A stretch of DNA of 64,000 nucleotides, taken from Acidisoma sp965199065 (GTDB taxonomy: Bacteria > Pseudomonadota > Alphaproteobacteria > Acetobacterales > Acetobacteraceae). Shown in pieces: positions 1 through 9,028 of this stretch; the first letter of the stretch is position 1, and the number at the start of each line of letters is the position of its first letter. Made by a program: the position numbers and the translations under genes. The notes beneath the pieces are model-generated. The model made no database searches. It saw only the letters and a program-made list of their open reading frames with translations, and was not told where the DNA came from. The stretch covers positions 682,001 through 746,000 of the forward strand of contig NZ_CBDAQN010000001.1 of NCBI RefSeq assembly GCF_965199065.1, read 5' to 3'.

Positions 1-969
1 TTCGGCGCTCAACGCCCTGCGCAGGCCGCGGGACCGCCGGTGCTCACGCTTTATTCGGCGCAGCACGAGCAGACGGTGGACACGCTGGTCGCCGGGTTCG
101 AGAAGGCGACGGGGGTTCGCGTTCAGGTGCATACGGGCGATGGCCCGGAGGTCGCTAACCAGATCATTCAGGAAGGCACGGTTTCGCCCGCCGATATCTT
201 CTTCACGGAGAATTCGCCGGAGATCGCGGTGCTGGACGAAAAGGGCCTGTTGGCCCCCGTCGACCCCGCGACCCTTGCCGAAGTCCCGGCGAAGGACAGC
301 GCGCCCGACGGCCATTGGGTCGGTGTGCTCGCGCGGGAGAATGTGCTCGCCTACAACACGGGCATGATCGCCGGCGACAAACTGCCGGAATCGGTGCTCG
401 ATCTTGCCGGGCCGGCCTGGAAAGGCCGCGTCGCCATCGCGCCGAGCGACAACGACTTCCTGCCGCTGGTCAACGCCGTGCTCGTGTTGAAGGGGCATGA
501 CGCCGCTCTCGCCTGGCTGCGCGGCCTGAAGGCGAATGCTCAGATTTTCGATGACGACGAGGGCGTCGTGGCGGCCGTGAACCGGGGCGCCGTCGCTACC
601 GGCATCATCAACAACTACTACTGGGCGCGTCTCCAGGCGGAGTTAGGCCGCGGCCATATGCACAGCGCGATCTACCATTTCAGCCACGGCGATATCGGCG
701 GCCTCGTCAACATCTCCGGGGCCGGCGTCCTGAAGACGGCCAAGGACCCGAAAGACGCGCAACGTTTCCTGGCCTACCTGGTGGCCGCCGACACGCAGAA
801 GCTGCTCGCCGACAACACGGTCGTCTTCGAGTATCCGCTGCATCCCGGTGTCGCGCCGAACCCCGTGCTGAAGCCGTTCGATCAGTTGCAGCCGCCGGCG
901 ATCAGCGTGGCGCAGCTGGGTGATGACGCCCAGGTCGTCGATCTGCTGAACGAGGCCGGCCTCCTCTGA
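1..969 (+). CDS. Ferric iron ABC transporter, periplasmic substrate-binding protein (5' truncated by window edge)
   Basis: This is an FbpA-like binding protein that captures ferric iron in the periplasm and delivers it to the permease encoded next door. The frame is open back to base 1, and its first codons (ending ...PAQAAG) look like the tail of a signal peptide, so the true start lies outside the window. The first internal start-like codon is GTG at 40, which is probably not used. The two adjacent tyrosines (codons at 616-621, in a NNYYW context) match the iron-binding Tyr pair of the FbpA family. The permease starts 13 bases after the stop and the ATPase follows, a standard SBP-permease-ATPase operon. 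The class is confident; iron rather than another metal is inferred from the Tyr pair and the fused permease. Confidence 0.9.
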   Translation, partial: FGAQRPAQAAGPPVLTLYSAQHEQTVDTLVAGFEKATGVRVQVHTGDGPEVANQIIQEGTVSPADIFFTENSPEIAVLDEKGLLAPVDPATLAEVPAKDSAPDGHWVGVLARENVLAYNTGMIAGDKLPESVLDLAGPAWKGRVAIAPSDNDFLPLVNAVLVLKGHDAALAWLRGLKANAQIFDDDEGVVAAVNRGAVATGIINNYYWARLQAELGRGHMHSAIYHFSHGDIGGLVNISGAGVLKTAKDPKDAQRFLAYLVAADTQKLLADNTVVFEYPLHPGVAPNPVLKPFDQLQPPAISVAQLGDDAQVVDLLNEAGLL

Positions 970-982
970 TGAGTTTCCTCCG

Positions 983-2563
983 GTGAATGGGGCGGTCAAG
1001 CCACCTCTGGGACTGCTGGCCGCCTCGGCCGTGGGAGCGGCGCTGGTGCTGCTGCCTTTCGGTCTAACCGTGTTCCGGGCCGCTGAAGTCGGTGGCGCGC
1101 GGGCGAGCCGGTTGCTGTTCCGTCCGCTGGTCGGCCTGCTGCTCATCAACACCCTGAGCCTGGTGGCGGTCTCCGTGGTGCTCGCGGCCATTCTCGGCAC
1201 TGCGATCGCGTGGTTCGTGGAACGGACGCGGCTCCCCGGCCAGCGCCTTTGGGCGGTGCTAGCGGCGGTGCCGCTCGCCATCCCTTCCTTCACCACGAGC
1301 TACGCCTGGGTCTCCATCAGCCCCGCCTTGCAGGATTTCGCGGGTGCCGTGCTGGTGGTGACCTGCTCCTACTACCCGCTGGTCTACCTACCCGTGGCGG
1401 CGGCCCTGCGCGGCATGGACCCGGCACTGGAGGACGCGGCCCGCGCCCTCCGCTGCGGACCCGTCGCCTGCTTTTTCCGCATCGTCCTGCCGCAGCTGCG
1501 GCCGGCGTTGCTTGGAGGGATGCTCCTGGTGACGCTCAACATCCTCACCGAGTTCGGCGCCTTCGCCCTGCTGCGCTTCCGCACCTTCACCACCGAAATC
1601 TACGTGCAGTTCCGGGCCAGCTTCGATGGCGCCGCCGGATCGCTGCTGGCGGGTGTCCTCATTCTGCTCTGCCTGCTCTGCCTGCTGGCGGAGCTGCGGG
1701 TGAGGGGACGTGCGCGCTACGGCCGCATCGGCTCCGGCGCCCGCCGCGCCTTTACCCCTCATGAACTGGGCCGCGCCCGCCTGCCCGTGCTGGGCTTCTT
1801 CGTGGTCGTGACGCTCGTGACAGTCGGCGTGCCGCTCGGCACCGTGCTATTTTGGCTCGCGCAACCGGGGGCGGCGGCCATTACTCCGGCCGAGGTGTCG
1901 CCGGCGCTGCTGACCCAGGCGACACTCGCCTCCATCGGCTACGGGCTGGGCGGCGCGGCGGTCGCGACGCTGATGGCCCTGCCGATAGGCTTCCTCGCCA
2001 CGCGCTATCGCGGCCGGTCGGTGACGCTCATCGAACGCACGAGCTATCTGACCCAAGGACTGCCCGGCATCGTCATCGCCCTGGCGCTGGTCTTCCTGAC
2101 CGTCCATTACCTCCACATCCTCTATCAGAGCGCGCTGCTGATGATCCTCGCCTACGGCATCCAGTTCCTCTGCCTAGCCGTGGTCGGCGTTCGCGCGGCC
2201 TTCGCCCAGTCGCAGCCGGGGCTGGAGGAGGCGGCCCGGTCGCTGGGTCTTGGGCCGATCGCGGTCGCCTGGCGCGTCATGCTGCCTCTGGCCGGACCGG
2301 GCCTTGGAGCCGCGGCGGCCATGGTGTTCGTTTCGGTGACGACGGAACTGACCGCGACGTTGCTGCTCGCGCCCATCGGCACGCAGACGCTGGCGACGCA
2401 GATCTGGGCCGACACCTCGACCTTGGCCTTTGCAGCGGCGGCACCTTACACGGCGCTCATGATGACGATTTCGCTCCTGGCGACCTGGCTCCTGGCGCGC
2501 CGGTTCGGACAGTCGCGCGTCCGTCTTGCGACCGTTGGCGCCTCCGCCAGCGGCATCGCCTGA
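983..2563 (+). CDS. Ferric iron ABC transporter, fused double permease (FbpB-like)
   Basis: This 526-residue inner-membrane permease has two fused transmembrane halves, the usual layout of the FbpB/SfuB family. Each half has a cytoplasmic EAA-type coupling loop: near residues 149-170 (LEDAARALRCG) and near 414-435 (LEEAARSLGLG), the sites where the ATPase docks. About 12 hydrophobic segments are visible. The start is GTG at 983. An ATG at 969 overlapping the upstream stop reads into a stop after five codons and is rejected. The ATPase gene begins 9 bases after the stop. Confidence 0.92.
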   Translation: MNGAVKPPLGLLAASAVGAALVLLPFGLTVFRAAEVGGARASRLLFRPLVGLLLINTLSLVAVSVVLAAILGTAIAWFVERTRLPGQRLWAVLAAVPLAIPSFTTSYAWVSISPALQDFAGAVLVVTCSYYPLVYLPVAAALRGMDPALEDAARALRCGPVACFFRIVLPQLRPALLGGMLLVTLNILTEFGAFALLRFRTFTTEIYVQFRASFDGAAGSLLAGVLILLCLLCLLAELRVRGRARYGRIGSGARRAFTPHELGRARLPVLGFFVVVTLVTVGVPLGTVLFWLAQPGAAAITPAEVSPALLTQATLASIGYGLGGAAVATLMALPIGFLATRYRGRSVTLIERTSYLTQGLPGIVIALALVFLTVHYLHILYQSALLMILAYGIQFLCLAVVGVRAAFAQSQPGLEEAARSLGLGPIAVAWRVMLPLAGPGLGAAAAMVFVSVTTELTATLLLAPIGTQTLATQIWADTSTLAFAAAAPYTALMMTISLLATWLLARRFGQSRVRLATVGASASGIA

Positions 2564-2572
2564 GCGATCCCG

Positions 2573-3616
2573 ATGACGGCATTGGCCTTGGCCGGGGTAT
2601 GCAAATCCTTCGGCGCCCGCACCGTCCTGGCGCAGATTGATCTCGATGTGGCGTCCGGTGAGGTGCTGGCCGTGCTCGGCTCCTCCGGCAGCGGCAAGAC
2701 GACGCTGCTGCGGCTGATCTGCGGGTTCGAGCGGAGCGGAGGCGGGACTATCCGCCTTGGTGATGATCTGGTGTCCGGAGCCGGCGTCCACGTGCCGCCG
2801 GAACGTCGCCGGGTCGGCTATGTGGCGCAGGACGGCGCGCTGTTTCCTCATCTTTCGGTCGCCGGCAACATCGCCTTCGGACTGTCGCGCCGCGAGCGCC
2901 GGAGGCGCCACCGGGTGGCCGAGCTGCTGGAACTCGTCGGACTGCCCGCGGCCTACGCCGATCGGCCGCCGCAGGAGCTGTCGGGCGGCGAACAACAGCG
3001 CGTCTCGCTCGCCCGCGCCCTCGCGCCGCAGCCTGGGCTGGTGCTGTTGGACGAACCCTTTTCGTCGCTCGATGCCGGGCTGAGGGTCGAGACGCGGGAG
3101 GCGGTCGCCGCCGCTCTCCGCCGCACAGGGGCGACGGCCGTGCTGGTGACGCACGATCAGTCCGAGGCACTGTCGATGGGCGATGCCGTCGCCGTGCTAC
3201 GGGGAGGTGTGCTGGTTCAGGTCGCCGAGCCCGAGACGCTCTATCGGCGTCCCGTCGACATCGCACTTGCGCGCTTCCTCGGCGCTGCCGTGGCGCTGCC
3301 GGGCGAGGCCACCGGTGGCTCAGTCCGCTGCGCGCTCGGGACGTTCCCGCTCGTGGCGCCGGTTGGTGACGGAACGGTCGAGGTGCTGATCCGCCCCGAA
3401 CAGATCCGGCTGATGGCGCCGGGCGAGGGCCATCCGGCGACGGTCGAGGCCGTGACCTTCTACGGCCACGACTGCAGCGTGGCGCTGCGGGCGGCGGGCC
3501 TGCCCGGATCGCTGAAGGCCCTCGTTCCCGGCTACGCCAGCCCTCTCTCGGGTGCGAGCGTCGGGCTTCGGGTCGAAGGCCCGGTCGCGGCCTATCCCGT
3601 CGTCAGGGGATCGTAG
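2573..3616 (+). CDS. Ferric iron ABC transporter ATP-binding protein (FbpC-like)
   Basis: This is the ATPase that powers the iron importer encoded just upstream. Its 347 residues show Walker A at 36-44 (GSSGSGKTT), the ABC signature LSGGEQQRVSLARAL, Walker B LVLLDEPF followed by SSLD, and the switch histidine in LVTHDQSEA. A C-terminal TOBE-like regulatory region of about 110 residues completes the FbpC/PotA-type layout. Its last 25 bases overlap the 3' end of the convergent tautomerase gene on the minus strand. Confidence 0.93.
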   Translation: MTALALAGVCKSFGARTVLAQIDLDVASGEVLAVLGSSGSGKTTLLRLICGFERSGGGTIRLGDDLVSGAGVHVPPERRRVGYVAQDGALFPHLSVAGNIAFGLSRRERRRRHRVAELLELVGLPAAYADRPPQELSGGEQQRVSLARALAPQPGLVLLDEPFSSLDAGLRVETREAVAAALRRTGATAVLVTHDQSEALSMGDAVAVLRGGVLVQVAEPETLYRRPVDIALARFLGAAVALPGEATGGSVRCALGTFPLVAPVGDGTVEVLIRPEQIRLMAPGEGHPATVEAVTFYGHDCSVALRAAGLPGSLKALVPGYASPLSGASVGLRVEGPVAAYPVVRGS

Positions 3617-3831
3617 CCCGGCTTCTTGAGGACCGTGTCCGACTTCCCGATGATGTCGGGCTTGTAGACCGTCTCCACCCAATCCTCCTTCGCCACATCC
3701 TCGAAGGCGACGGAGACCGCATCCTCTCCAACCTCGGCCCCGGCCATGATGGCCTTCGTTATGTCCTCGGCCATTCTGGATTTCTGCTGCTCGGTCCGGC
3801 CGGCGACGAGCTTGACGATAACGTGCGGCAT
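3592..3831 (-). CDS. 4-oxalocrotonate tautomerase family protein
   Basis: This 79-residue protein belongs to the tautomerase superfamily, in which Pro1, exposed after removal of Met, is the catalytic base. It begins Met-Pro-His-Val, and the segment around VKLVAGRTEQQKSRMAEDIT matches the family helix. It is slightly longer than the 60-70 residues usual for 4-OT. A GGAGG lies five bases before the ATG. The gene starts one base after the stop of the cupin gene, so the two are probably cotranscribed. The substrate is unknown. Its 3' end overlaps the convergent iron-transporter ATPase by 25 bases. Confidence 0.85.
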   Translation of the reverse strand: MPHVIVKLVAGRTEQQKSRMAEDITKAIMAGAEVGEDAVSVAFEDVAKEDWVETVYKPDIIGKSDTVLKKPGYDPLTTG

Positions 3832-3832
3832 C

Positions 3833-4228
3833 TCAACCTCCGTAGTCAGCGTCGCTGACCTGCTCCATCCAGTCTACCGGCGACCCATCGAGCTTCTCCT
3901 GGATGGCGATGTGGCTCATCGCCGTCGTCGCCGTCGCGCCGTGCCAGTGCTTCTCGCCGGGTGGGAAATGGACCACGTCGCCGGGGTGGATTTCCTCGGT
4001 CGCACCGCCTTCCCGCCTAGCCCAGCCGGCGCCGGCTGTCACGATGAGTGTCTGGCCGAGTGGATGCGTGTGCCACGCCGTCCGCGCACCCGGCTCGAAC
4101 GTGACCAGCGCCATTGCCACGCGGGCTGGATCGGGCGGGCTGAACAGCGGATCGATCCGCACCGTGCCGGTGAAATAATCCGCCGGACCCTTGCCGGACG
4201 GCTGCGAACCCGCGCGCTTGATTTCCAT
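3833..4228 (-). CDS. Small single-domain cupin protein
   Basis: The 131-residue protein is a single conserved beta-barrel cupin. Motif 1 is in AWHTHPLGQTLIV and motif 2 in HPGDVVHFPPGEKHWHGA, supplying the expected His metal ligands. The start at 4228 is chosen because CAGGAGA sits just upstream; the reading frame runs much further upstream but only antisense to gshB. It resembles the carboxymuconolactone-decarboxylase-associated cupins often found with tautomerases, which fits its one-base spacing to the tautomerase. The reaction is unknown. Confidence 0.85.
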   Translation of the reverse strand: MEIKRAGSQPSGKGPADYFTGTVRIDPLFSPPDPARVAMALVTFEPGARTAWHTHPLGQTLIVTAGAGWARREGGATEEIHPGDVVHFPPGEKHWHGATATTAMSHIAIQEKLDGSPVDWMEQVSDADYGG

Positions 4229-4441
4229 CGCTGTCTCCTGTGCGTGTTGCCCATCTAGGTAATGGGTGAACCGGCTGCCGATAAGGCGGTAGAACCCGCA
4301 TGAACCTATAAGTCGGCGATCTGAATGCCGCCGCCCGCCGGCCGTTGGGCCTCCACTAGGCGTCCGCCCGGCCGCCCGGTATGGTGCGCCCTCCTGATCC
4401 GCCCGCTTGAACCCCGCCGCTTGACCCCGAGGTGAGTGCCT

Positions 4442-5386
4442 ATGCCTGGAGCGTTGAAGGTCGCCGTCCAGATGGACCCTATGGAGACCGTGAAGATCGA
4501 CGCGGACTCGACCTTCGCCCTCATGCTCGAAGCGCAGTCGCGCGGCCATCAGCTCTGGCACTACGAGGTCCGCCACATGGCGCTTCGCGGCCAGCGGCTC
4601 ACGGCGCGCGCCAACTCCGTGGTCCTGCGGCGCGAGGTGGGGAACCATTTCACCTTCGGCCCGACGGAGCTTCTCGACCTCGGCACGATGGACGTCGTCC
4701 TCATGCGGCAGGACCCGCCCTTCGACATGGCCTACATCACGGCGACCCACATGCTGGAGCACATCCACCCCAAGACGCTGGTGGTGAACGATCCGGCGGC
4801 CGTCCGAAACGCGCCCGAGAAGCTGCTCGTGGCGCACTTCCCCGACCTCATGCCGCCGACGCTCATCACCTGGGACCGCGCGGCGATCGCGGAGTTTCGG
4901 GCGGAGTTCCGCGACATCATCATCAAGCCGCTGTTCGGCAACGGCGGCATCGGCGTGTTCCGCGTGCGCGAGGACGACGAGAATTTCGGCTCGATCCTCG
5001 ACAGCCATTTCTCCCGAACCACCGAGCCGCTGATGATCCAGCGCTACGAGGCGGCCGTGCGGCAGGGCGACAAGCGCATCATCCTGGTCGACGGCGAGCC
5101 CATGGGGGCGGTCAACCGCATACCGGCCAAGGGCGATGCACGCTCGAACATGCATGTCGGCGGGCGGCCTGAAAAAAGCACGCTCACCGCGCGCGAGCAC
5201 GACATCTGCGCCGCCATCGGCCCCTACCTGCGCGAGCGCGGGCTGCTGTTCGTCGGGATCGACGTGATCGGCGACTACCTCACCGAGATCAACGTGACCT
5301 CGCCCACGGGCTTGCAGGAGATCACGCGCTTCGACGGGATCAAGATCGAAGAGACTGTTTGGGACAAGATCGAGGCCAAGGTCTAG
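4442..5386 (+). CDS. gshB: Glutathione synthetase
   Basis: This ATP-grasp ligase joins gamma-glutamylcysteine and glycine in the cytoplasm, the second step of glutathione synthesis. The 314-residue product has the prokaryotic GshB layout: an N-terminal domain starting KVAVQMDPMETV, a central ATP-grasp region with IIKPLFGNGGIGVF, and a C-terminal metal and substrate site around GIDVIGDYLTEINVTSPTG. The ATG at 4442 is preferred over GTG at 4436 because GAGG at 4429-4432 is well spaced for it. PlsC follows 12 bases later. Glutathione peroxidase and a GST occur further along the window. Confidence 0.95.
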   Translation: MPGALKVAVQMDPMETVKIDADSTFALMLEAQSRGHQLWHYEVRHMALRGQRLTARANSVVLRREVGNHFTFGPTELLDLGTMDVVLMRQDPPFDMAYITATHMLEHIHPKTLVVNDPAAVRNAPEKLLVAHFPDLMPPTLITWDRAAIAEFRAEFRDIIIKPLFGNGGIGVFRVREDDENFGSILDSHFSRTTEPLMIQRYEAAVRQGDKRIILVDGEPMGAVNRIPAKGDARSNMHVGGRPEKSTLTAREHDICAAIGPYLRERGLLFVGIDVIGDYLTEINVTSPTGLQEITRFDGIKIEETVWDKIEAKV

Positions 5387-5398
5387 CCGTCGCCATTC

Positions 5399-6259
5399 AT
5401 GGCCAAGCCCACCCCAAACCCGATCACGCGGCCGGTTCCGCTCGAGGGCGCATGGCCTTGGGTGCCGCGCATTGCCGGCAGCGCCTGGATTGTCTGGCGC
5501 ATCCTCACCTTCACCGTCTGGACCCTGCTTTGCGCCCCGGTGCAGACGGTGCTCCTCGCTTTGCCCGGACGCGGCAAGGCTCGGTTGCCCTTGCTCTACT
5601 GGGCCGGATGCTGCTGGTGCCTGGGGCTGCGGGTGAGGGTCATCGGCGCGCCTGTCGCCCGCGCCCTGCCGACCGTCTTCGTCTCCAACCATTCATCCTG
5701 GATGGACATCCCGGCGCTCGGCTCCTGCCTGCCCGCGGCCTTCATCGCCAAATCGGAGGTCGGCCGCTGGCCGGTCATCTCCATCATCGCGTGGCTCGGG
5801 CGCACGGTGTTCGTGAGCCGCCGCGCCCGCGGGGCAGGGCGCGAGAATGCAGACATCGCGAGACGGCTCGGTCAGGGCGACAGTCTTATCCTGTTCCCCG
5901 AGGGCACCACATCGGACGGCGCCCGTGTCATGCCGTTCCGCTCCGCCTTCCTGGCCATCGCCGAGAGCGGCCAGCCGCATATCCTTCAGCCGGTCTCGAT
6001 CGTCTACGACGAGATCGATTACCTGCCGGTCCGGCGCGCGGATCGTGCATTGTTGGCGTGGTTCGGTGATATGGACCTCGCCTCCCACTTCGCGCGGATC
6101 GCGCGGCACCGTGGGTTGCGGGTGACGATCGAACTCCATCCGCCCGTGGATGCCGCTGGCGCGCTGACCCGGAAGCAACTCGCGCAGTCCGTCTGGCGGC
6201 AGGTCGCGACGACAGCGGCCGAACTCCGGCGCAACCGGATCCCGCCGCGAGAGCCCTGA
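5399..6259 (+). CDS. 1-acyl-sn-glycerol-3-phosphate acyltransferase (PlsC family)
   Basis: This membrane-bound acyltransferase converts lysophosphatidic acid to phosphatidic acid in phospholipid synthesis. In 286 residues it has a hydrophobic N-terminal anchor (about 28-55), the catalytic HX4D box in NHSSWMD (His98, Asp103) and the glycerophosphate-binding FPEGTTSDG at 166-174. Start ATG 5399 lies 12 bases after gshB, so the two are probably cotranscribed. Some PlsC-like proteins acylate ornithine lipids instead, which cannot be excluded. Confidence 0.88.
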   Translation: MAKPTPNPITRPVPLEGAWPWVPRIAGSAWIVWRILTFTVWTLLCAPVQTVLLALPGRGKARLPLLYWAGCCWCLGLRVRVIGAPVARALPTVFVSNHSSWMDIPALGSCLPAAFIAKSEVGRWPVISIIAWLGRTVFVSRRARGAGRENADIARRLGQGDSLILFPEGTTSDGARVMPFRSAFLAIAESGQPHILQPVSIVYDEIDYLPVRRADRALLAWFGDMDLASHFARIARHRGLRVTIELHPPVDAAGALTRKQLAQSVWRQVATTAAELRRNRIPPREP

Positions 6260-6285
6260 AACAGGCGAGATCAGGAGCGTTTCTG

Positions 6286-7473
6286 ATGAACGAGAAGCCG
6301 GCCCCGCTCGTTCTGCCGCAGGTGCACGAGACCCTGCGGCAGGTCTTCAACCACAATGTCGCTCAAGGCCCGGCCTGGATCCCGGCCTATGTCTGGAGCA
6401 CCATTATCCTGGTCGTTGCCGGCTGCATCGGCCTGCTGCTGCACCGGCTGACGCTGGCGCTCTTCAAGCGCTTCTCGCCGCCGCGCAAGGTGCGCACGTT
6501 TTTCGAACTGTTCGTCGAGAACACCACCGGCCCGAGCCGCCTCGCCTATGTCATCTTCCTGGTCGGCGCGGCATTGCCGTCCACGAGTTATTCTTTCGCG
6601 ACGACACTGACCATCGCGCACATCCTGCTGGTGGCGTTCGTGCTGCTCGTGGGCTGGACATCGATCCGGGCCGGCGAGATCTTCGCCTCCCTCTACCTTG
6701 CCCGCTTCCGCACGGATGTCGACGACAACCTGCTGGCGCGCAAGCATCTCACCCAGATTCGCATCCTCAAGCGCGCGGGCGCCATCCTGATCGGCGTGGT
6801 GACCGTCGGCGTCGCCCTGATGACCTTCGATCAGGTGCGGCAATACGGGATCAGCCTCTTCGCCTCGGCGGGTGCCGCGAGCCTTGTCGTCGGTCTCGCA
6901 GCCCGGCCCCTGCTCACCAACCTCATCGCGGGCGTGCAGATCGCTATCACGCAGCCGATCCGGCTCGAGGATGCGGTCATCGTCGAGGGCGAATGGGGCT
7001 GGATCGAGGAGATCAGCAGCACCTACGTCGTCGTGCGGCTGTGGGACTGGCGGCGGATGATCCTGCCTATCTCCTATTTCCTCGAAAAACCGTTTCAGAA
7101 CTGGACGCGCGAATCCGGCGCACTGATCGGATCGGTCTACCTCTACGTGGATTACACCATTCCCGTGCAGGCGGTCCGCAACAAGCTCTCGGAGGTCGCC
7201 GCCGAGAGCAAGCTTTGCGACGGAAAGGTCGTCAACCTGCAGGTAAGCGATGCCCGCGAGGGCGTCGTCGAACTGCGTTGTCTGGTCAGCGCACGCAACG
7301 CTCCGCAATGCTGGGACTTGCGCTGTGAGGTGCGCGAGAAGCTCATCGCCTTCATCCAGGCTGAGTATCCGCATTCGCTGCCGCATACACGCGTGGCAAT
7401 GGATCGCGCCAGAGGCGATGCTGCGACGCACAACAAAGTTGAGGTCGGGGTTGGTGCGCCCGGGCGCGGTTAG
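6286..7473 (+). CDS. MscS-family mechanosensitive channel
   Basis: This 395-residue inner-membrane channel protein would relieve osmotic pressure on hypo-osmotic shock. Four or five hydrophobic helices occupy roughly residues 25-230. The last is the Gly/Ala-rich pore helix (SAGAASLVVGLAARPLLTN), followed by the typical MscS beta-domain (QIAITQPIRLEDAVIV, then VVVRLWDWRRMILPIS). It starts 26 bases after plsC and is probably in the same transcript. It belongs to the medium-sized group without a periplasmic extension. Confidence 0.9.
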   Translation: MNEKPAPLVLPQVHETLRQVFNHNVAQGPAWIPAYVWSTIILVVAGCIGLLLHRLTLALFKRFSPPRKVRTFFELFVENTTGPSRLAYVIFLVGAALPSTSYSFATTLTIAHILLVAFVLLVGWTSIRAGEIFASLYLARFRTDVDDNLLARKHLTQIRILKRAGAILIGVVTVGVALMTFDQVRQYGISLFASAGAASLVVGLAARPLLTNLIAGVQIAITQPIRLEDAVIVEGEWGWIEEISSTYVVVRLWDWRRMILPISYFLEKPFQNWTRESGALIGSVYLYVDYTIPVQAVRNKLSEVAAESKLCDGKVVNLQVSDAREGVVELRCLVSARNAPQCWDLRCEVREKLIAFIQAEYPHSLPHTRVAMDRARGDAATHNKVEVGVGAPGRG

Positions 7474-7578
7474 CAGATCTTCGCTGAGTAGGAGGCGCCT
7501 GTGCGTGGTCGGTGCCGAGGCTCTAGCCGCTGAAGGCCGGCATACCAGATACGTAGTCTAACTTGGGGGTTAACAAAG

Positions 7579-8973
7579 ATGAGCGCCTTCGCACCCACGT
7601 CAGCTTCGGCCGGAACCGGCGCAGACCATAGCTTTTTCACCGGCGGAATGGCCGCGCTGGCAGGCTTGATGTTCGGCCTCGATATCGGCGTCATTTCCGG
7701 TGCGTTGCAGTTCATCGGAACCGCCTTCCACGCCTCCGATACCGCCAAGGAGTGGATCGTCAGCAGCATGATGTTCGGCGCGGCACTCGGTGCGCTCGCG
7801 GCGGGCGTGCTCTCGTATCGGCTTGGCCGCAAAGTCTCCCTGATCCTCGGCGCCATTCTGTTCGTTGCCGGCTCGCTCTTCTGCGCGTTCTCGTGGTCGA
7901 TATCCTCATTGATCGTCGCCCGCATCGTGTTGGGGCTGGCCATCGGCATCGCGACCTTCACAGCTCCACTCTACATTTCCGAAATCGCACCGCCCGAGAA
8001 ACGCGGTTCGATGATCTCGACCTACCAGCTGATGATCACCATCGGCATCCTGGCGGCCTTCATCTCGGATACGTTGCTGGCCTACACCGGCGCCTGGCGC
8101 TGGATGTTGGGGATCGTGGCCGTGCCCGGCGTGCTGTTTCTGCTGGGCGTTCTGCGCCTGCCCAACAGCCCGCGCTGGCTGATGATGCGCGGCCGCAAGC
8201 GCGAGGCTCAGGACGTTCTCCACACTCTGCGCGGCAACGACCGCGTCGTAGAGGCCGAGGTGCGCGATATCGAGGAACAGCTTCGTCGCCCGCAGGTTGG
8301 CCTGCAGCTGTTTCGCGGCAATCCGAACTTCCGGCGCTCGGTCTTCCTGGGCATCGCGCTGCAGGTCATCCAGCAGCTCACCGGCATCAACGTCGTGATG
8401 TACTACGCCCCGCGCATCTTCGAGGCCGCCGGTTTCCACGGGCACGCGCAGCTTTGGGGCACCGCGATCGTCGGCCTCGTCAACGTGCTCGCGACGTTGC
8501 TCGCGATCGGCGTCGTCGATCGCCTCGGCCGCCGCCCGGTGCTGCTGGCGGGCTTCGCCACAATGACCGTCGGCATGGGCGTGCTCGGCTTCCTGCTGCA
8601 CATCGGCACCCACACCCTGGGGATGCAGCTGTTCGCGGTCGCCATGCTGCTCGTCTTCATCATTGGATTTGCAACCTCCGCCGGGCCGCTCATCTGGGTG
8701 CTGTGTTCCGAGGTGCAGCCTACCAAAGGCCGGGACTTCGGCATCGCCGCCTCGACCCTCACCAACTGGGTGGCCAACTTCATCGTTGGCCTGACATTCC
8801 TGTCGATGCTGCATAGCTTCGGCGACGGCGTGACCTTCGGCATCTATGCAGCCTTCAACTTCGCCTTCCTCTTTTTCACGTTCTTCATGGTGCCGGAAAC
8901 CAAGGGGATTTCTCTCGAGAAGATCGAGGCGAACCTCATGGAGGGCAAGCCGCTCCGCAATATCGGCGTCTGA
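7579..8973 (+). CDS. Sugar/proton symporter of the major facilitator superfamily (GalP/XylE-like)
   Basis: This 464-residue transporter has 12 predicted membrane helices and the sugar-porter signatures: SYRLGRK after helix 2, PNSPRWLMMRGRK at the end of helix 6, QQLTGINVVMYYAPRIF in helix 7, DRLGRRP in the 8/9 loop and the C-terminal PETKG. The central QQLTGIN block is the hexose/pentose binding region of GalP, XylE and GLUT proteins. Start ATG 7579 follows a 105-base intergenic region. The exact sugar cannot be read from the sequence. Confidence 0.9.
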   Translation: MSAFAPTSASAGTGADHSFFTGGMAALAGLMFGLDIGVISGALQFIGTAFHASDTAKEWIVSSMMFGAALGALAAGVLSYRLGRKVSLILGAILFVAGSLFCAFSWSISSLIVARIVLGLAIGIATFTAPLYISEIAPPEKRGSMISTYQLMITIGILAAFISDTLLAYTGAWRWMLGIVAVPGVLFLLGVLRLPNSPRWLMMRGRKREAQDVLHTLRGNDRVVEAEVRDIEEQLRRPQVGLQLFRGNPNFRRSVFLGIALQVIQQLTGINVVMYYAPRIFEAAGFHGHAQLWGTAIVGLVNVLATLLAIGVVDRLGRRPVLLAGFATMTVGMGVLGFLLHIGTHTLGMQLFAVAMLLVFIIGFATSAGPLIWVLCSEVQPTKGRDFGIAASTLTNWVANFIVGLTFLSMLHSFGDGVTFGIYAAFNFAFLFFTFFMVPETKGISLEKIEANLMEGKPLRNIGV

Positions 8974-9028
8974 CAGAAGACCTGATCGGGCAGAAGTCTG
9001 GTTTTGCCTCGGGGAAAACCGCCTCCGC

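Noticed and set aside
4229..5692. N-terminal extension of the cupin frame far upstream
   Set aside because: The extra 488 codons are antisense to gshB, while ATG 4228 has a good ribosome site and gives a normal cupin length.
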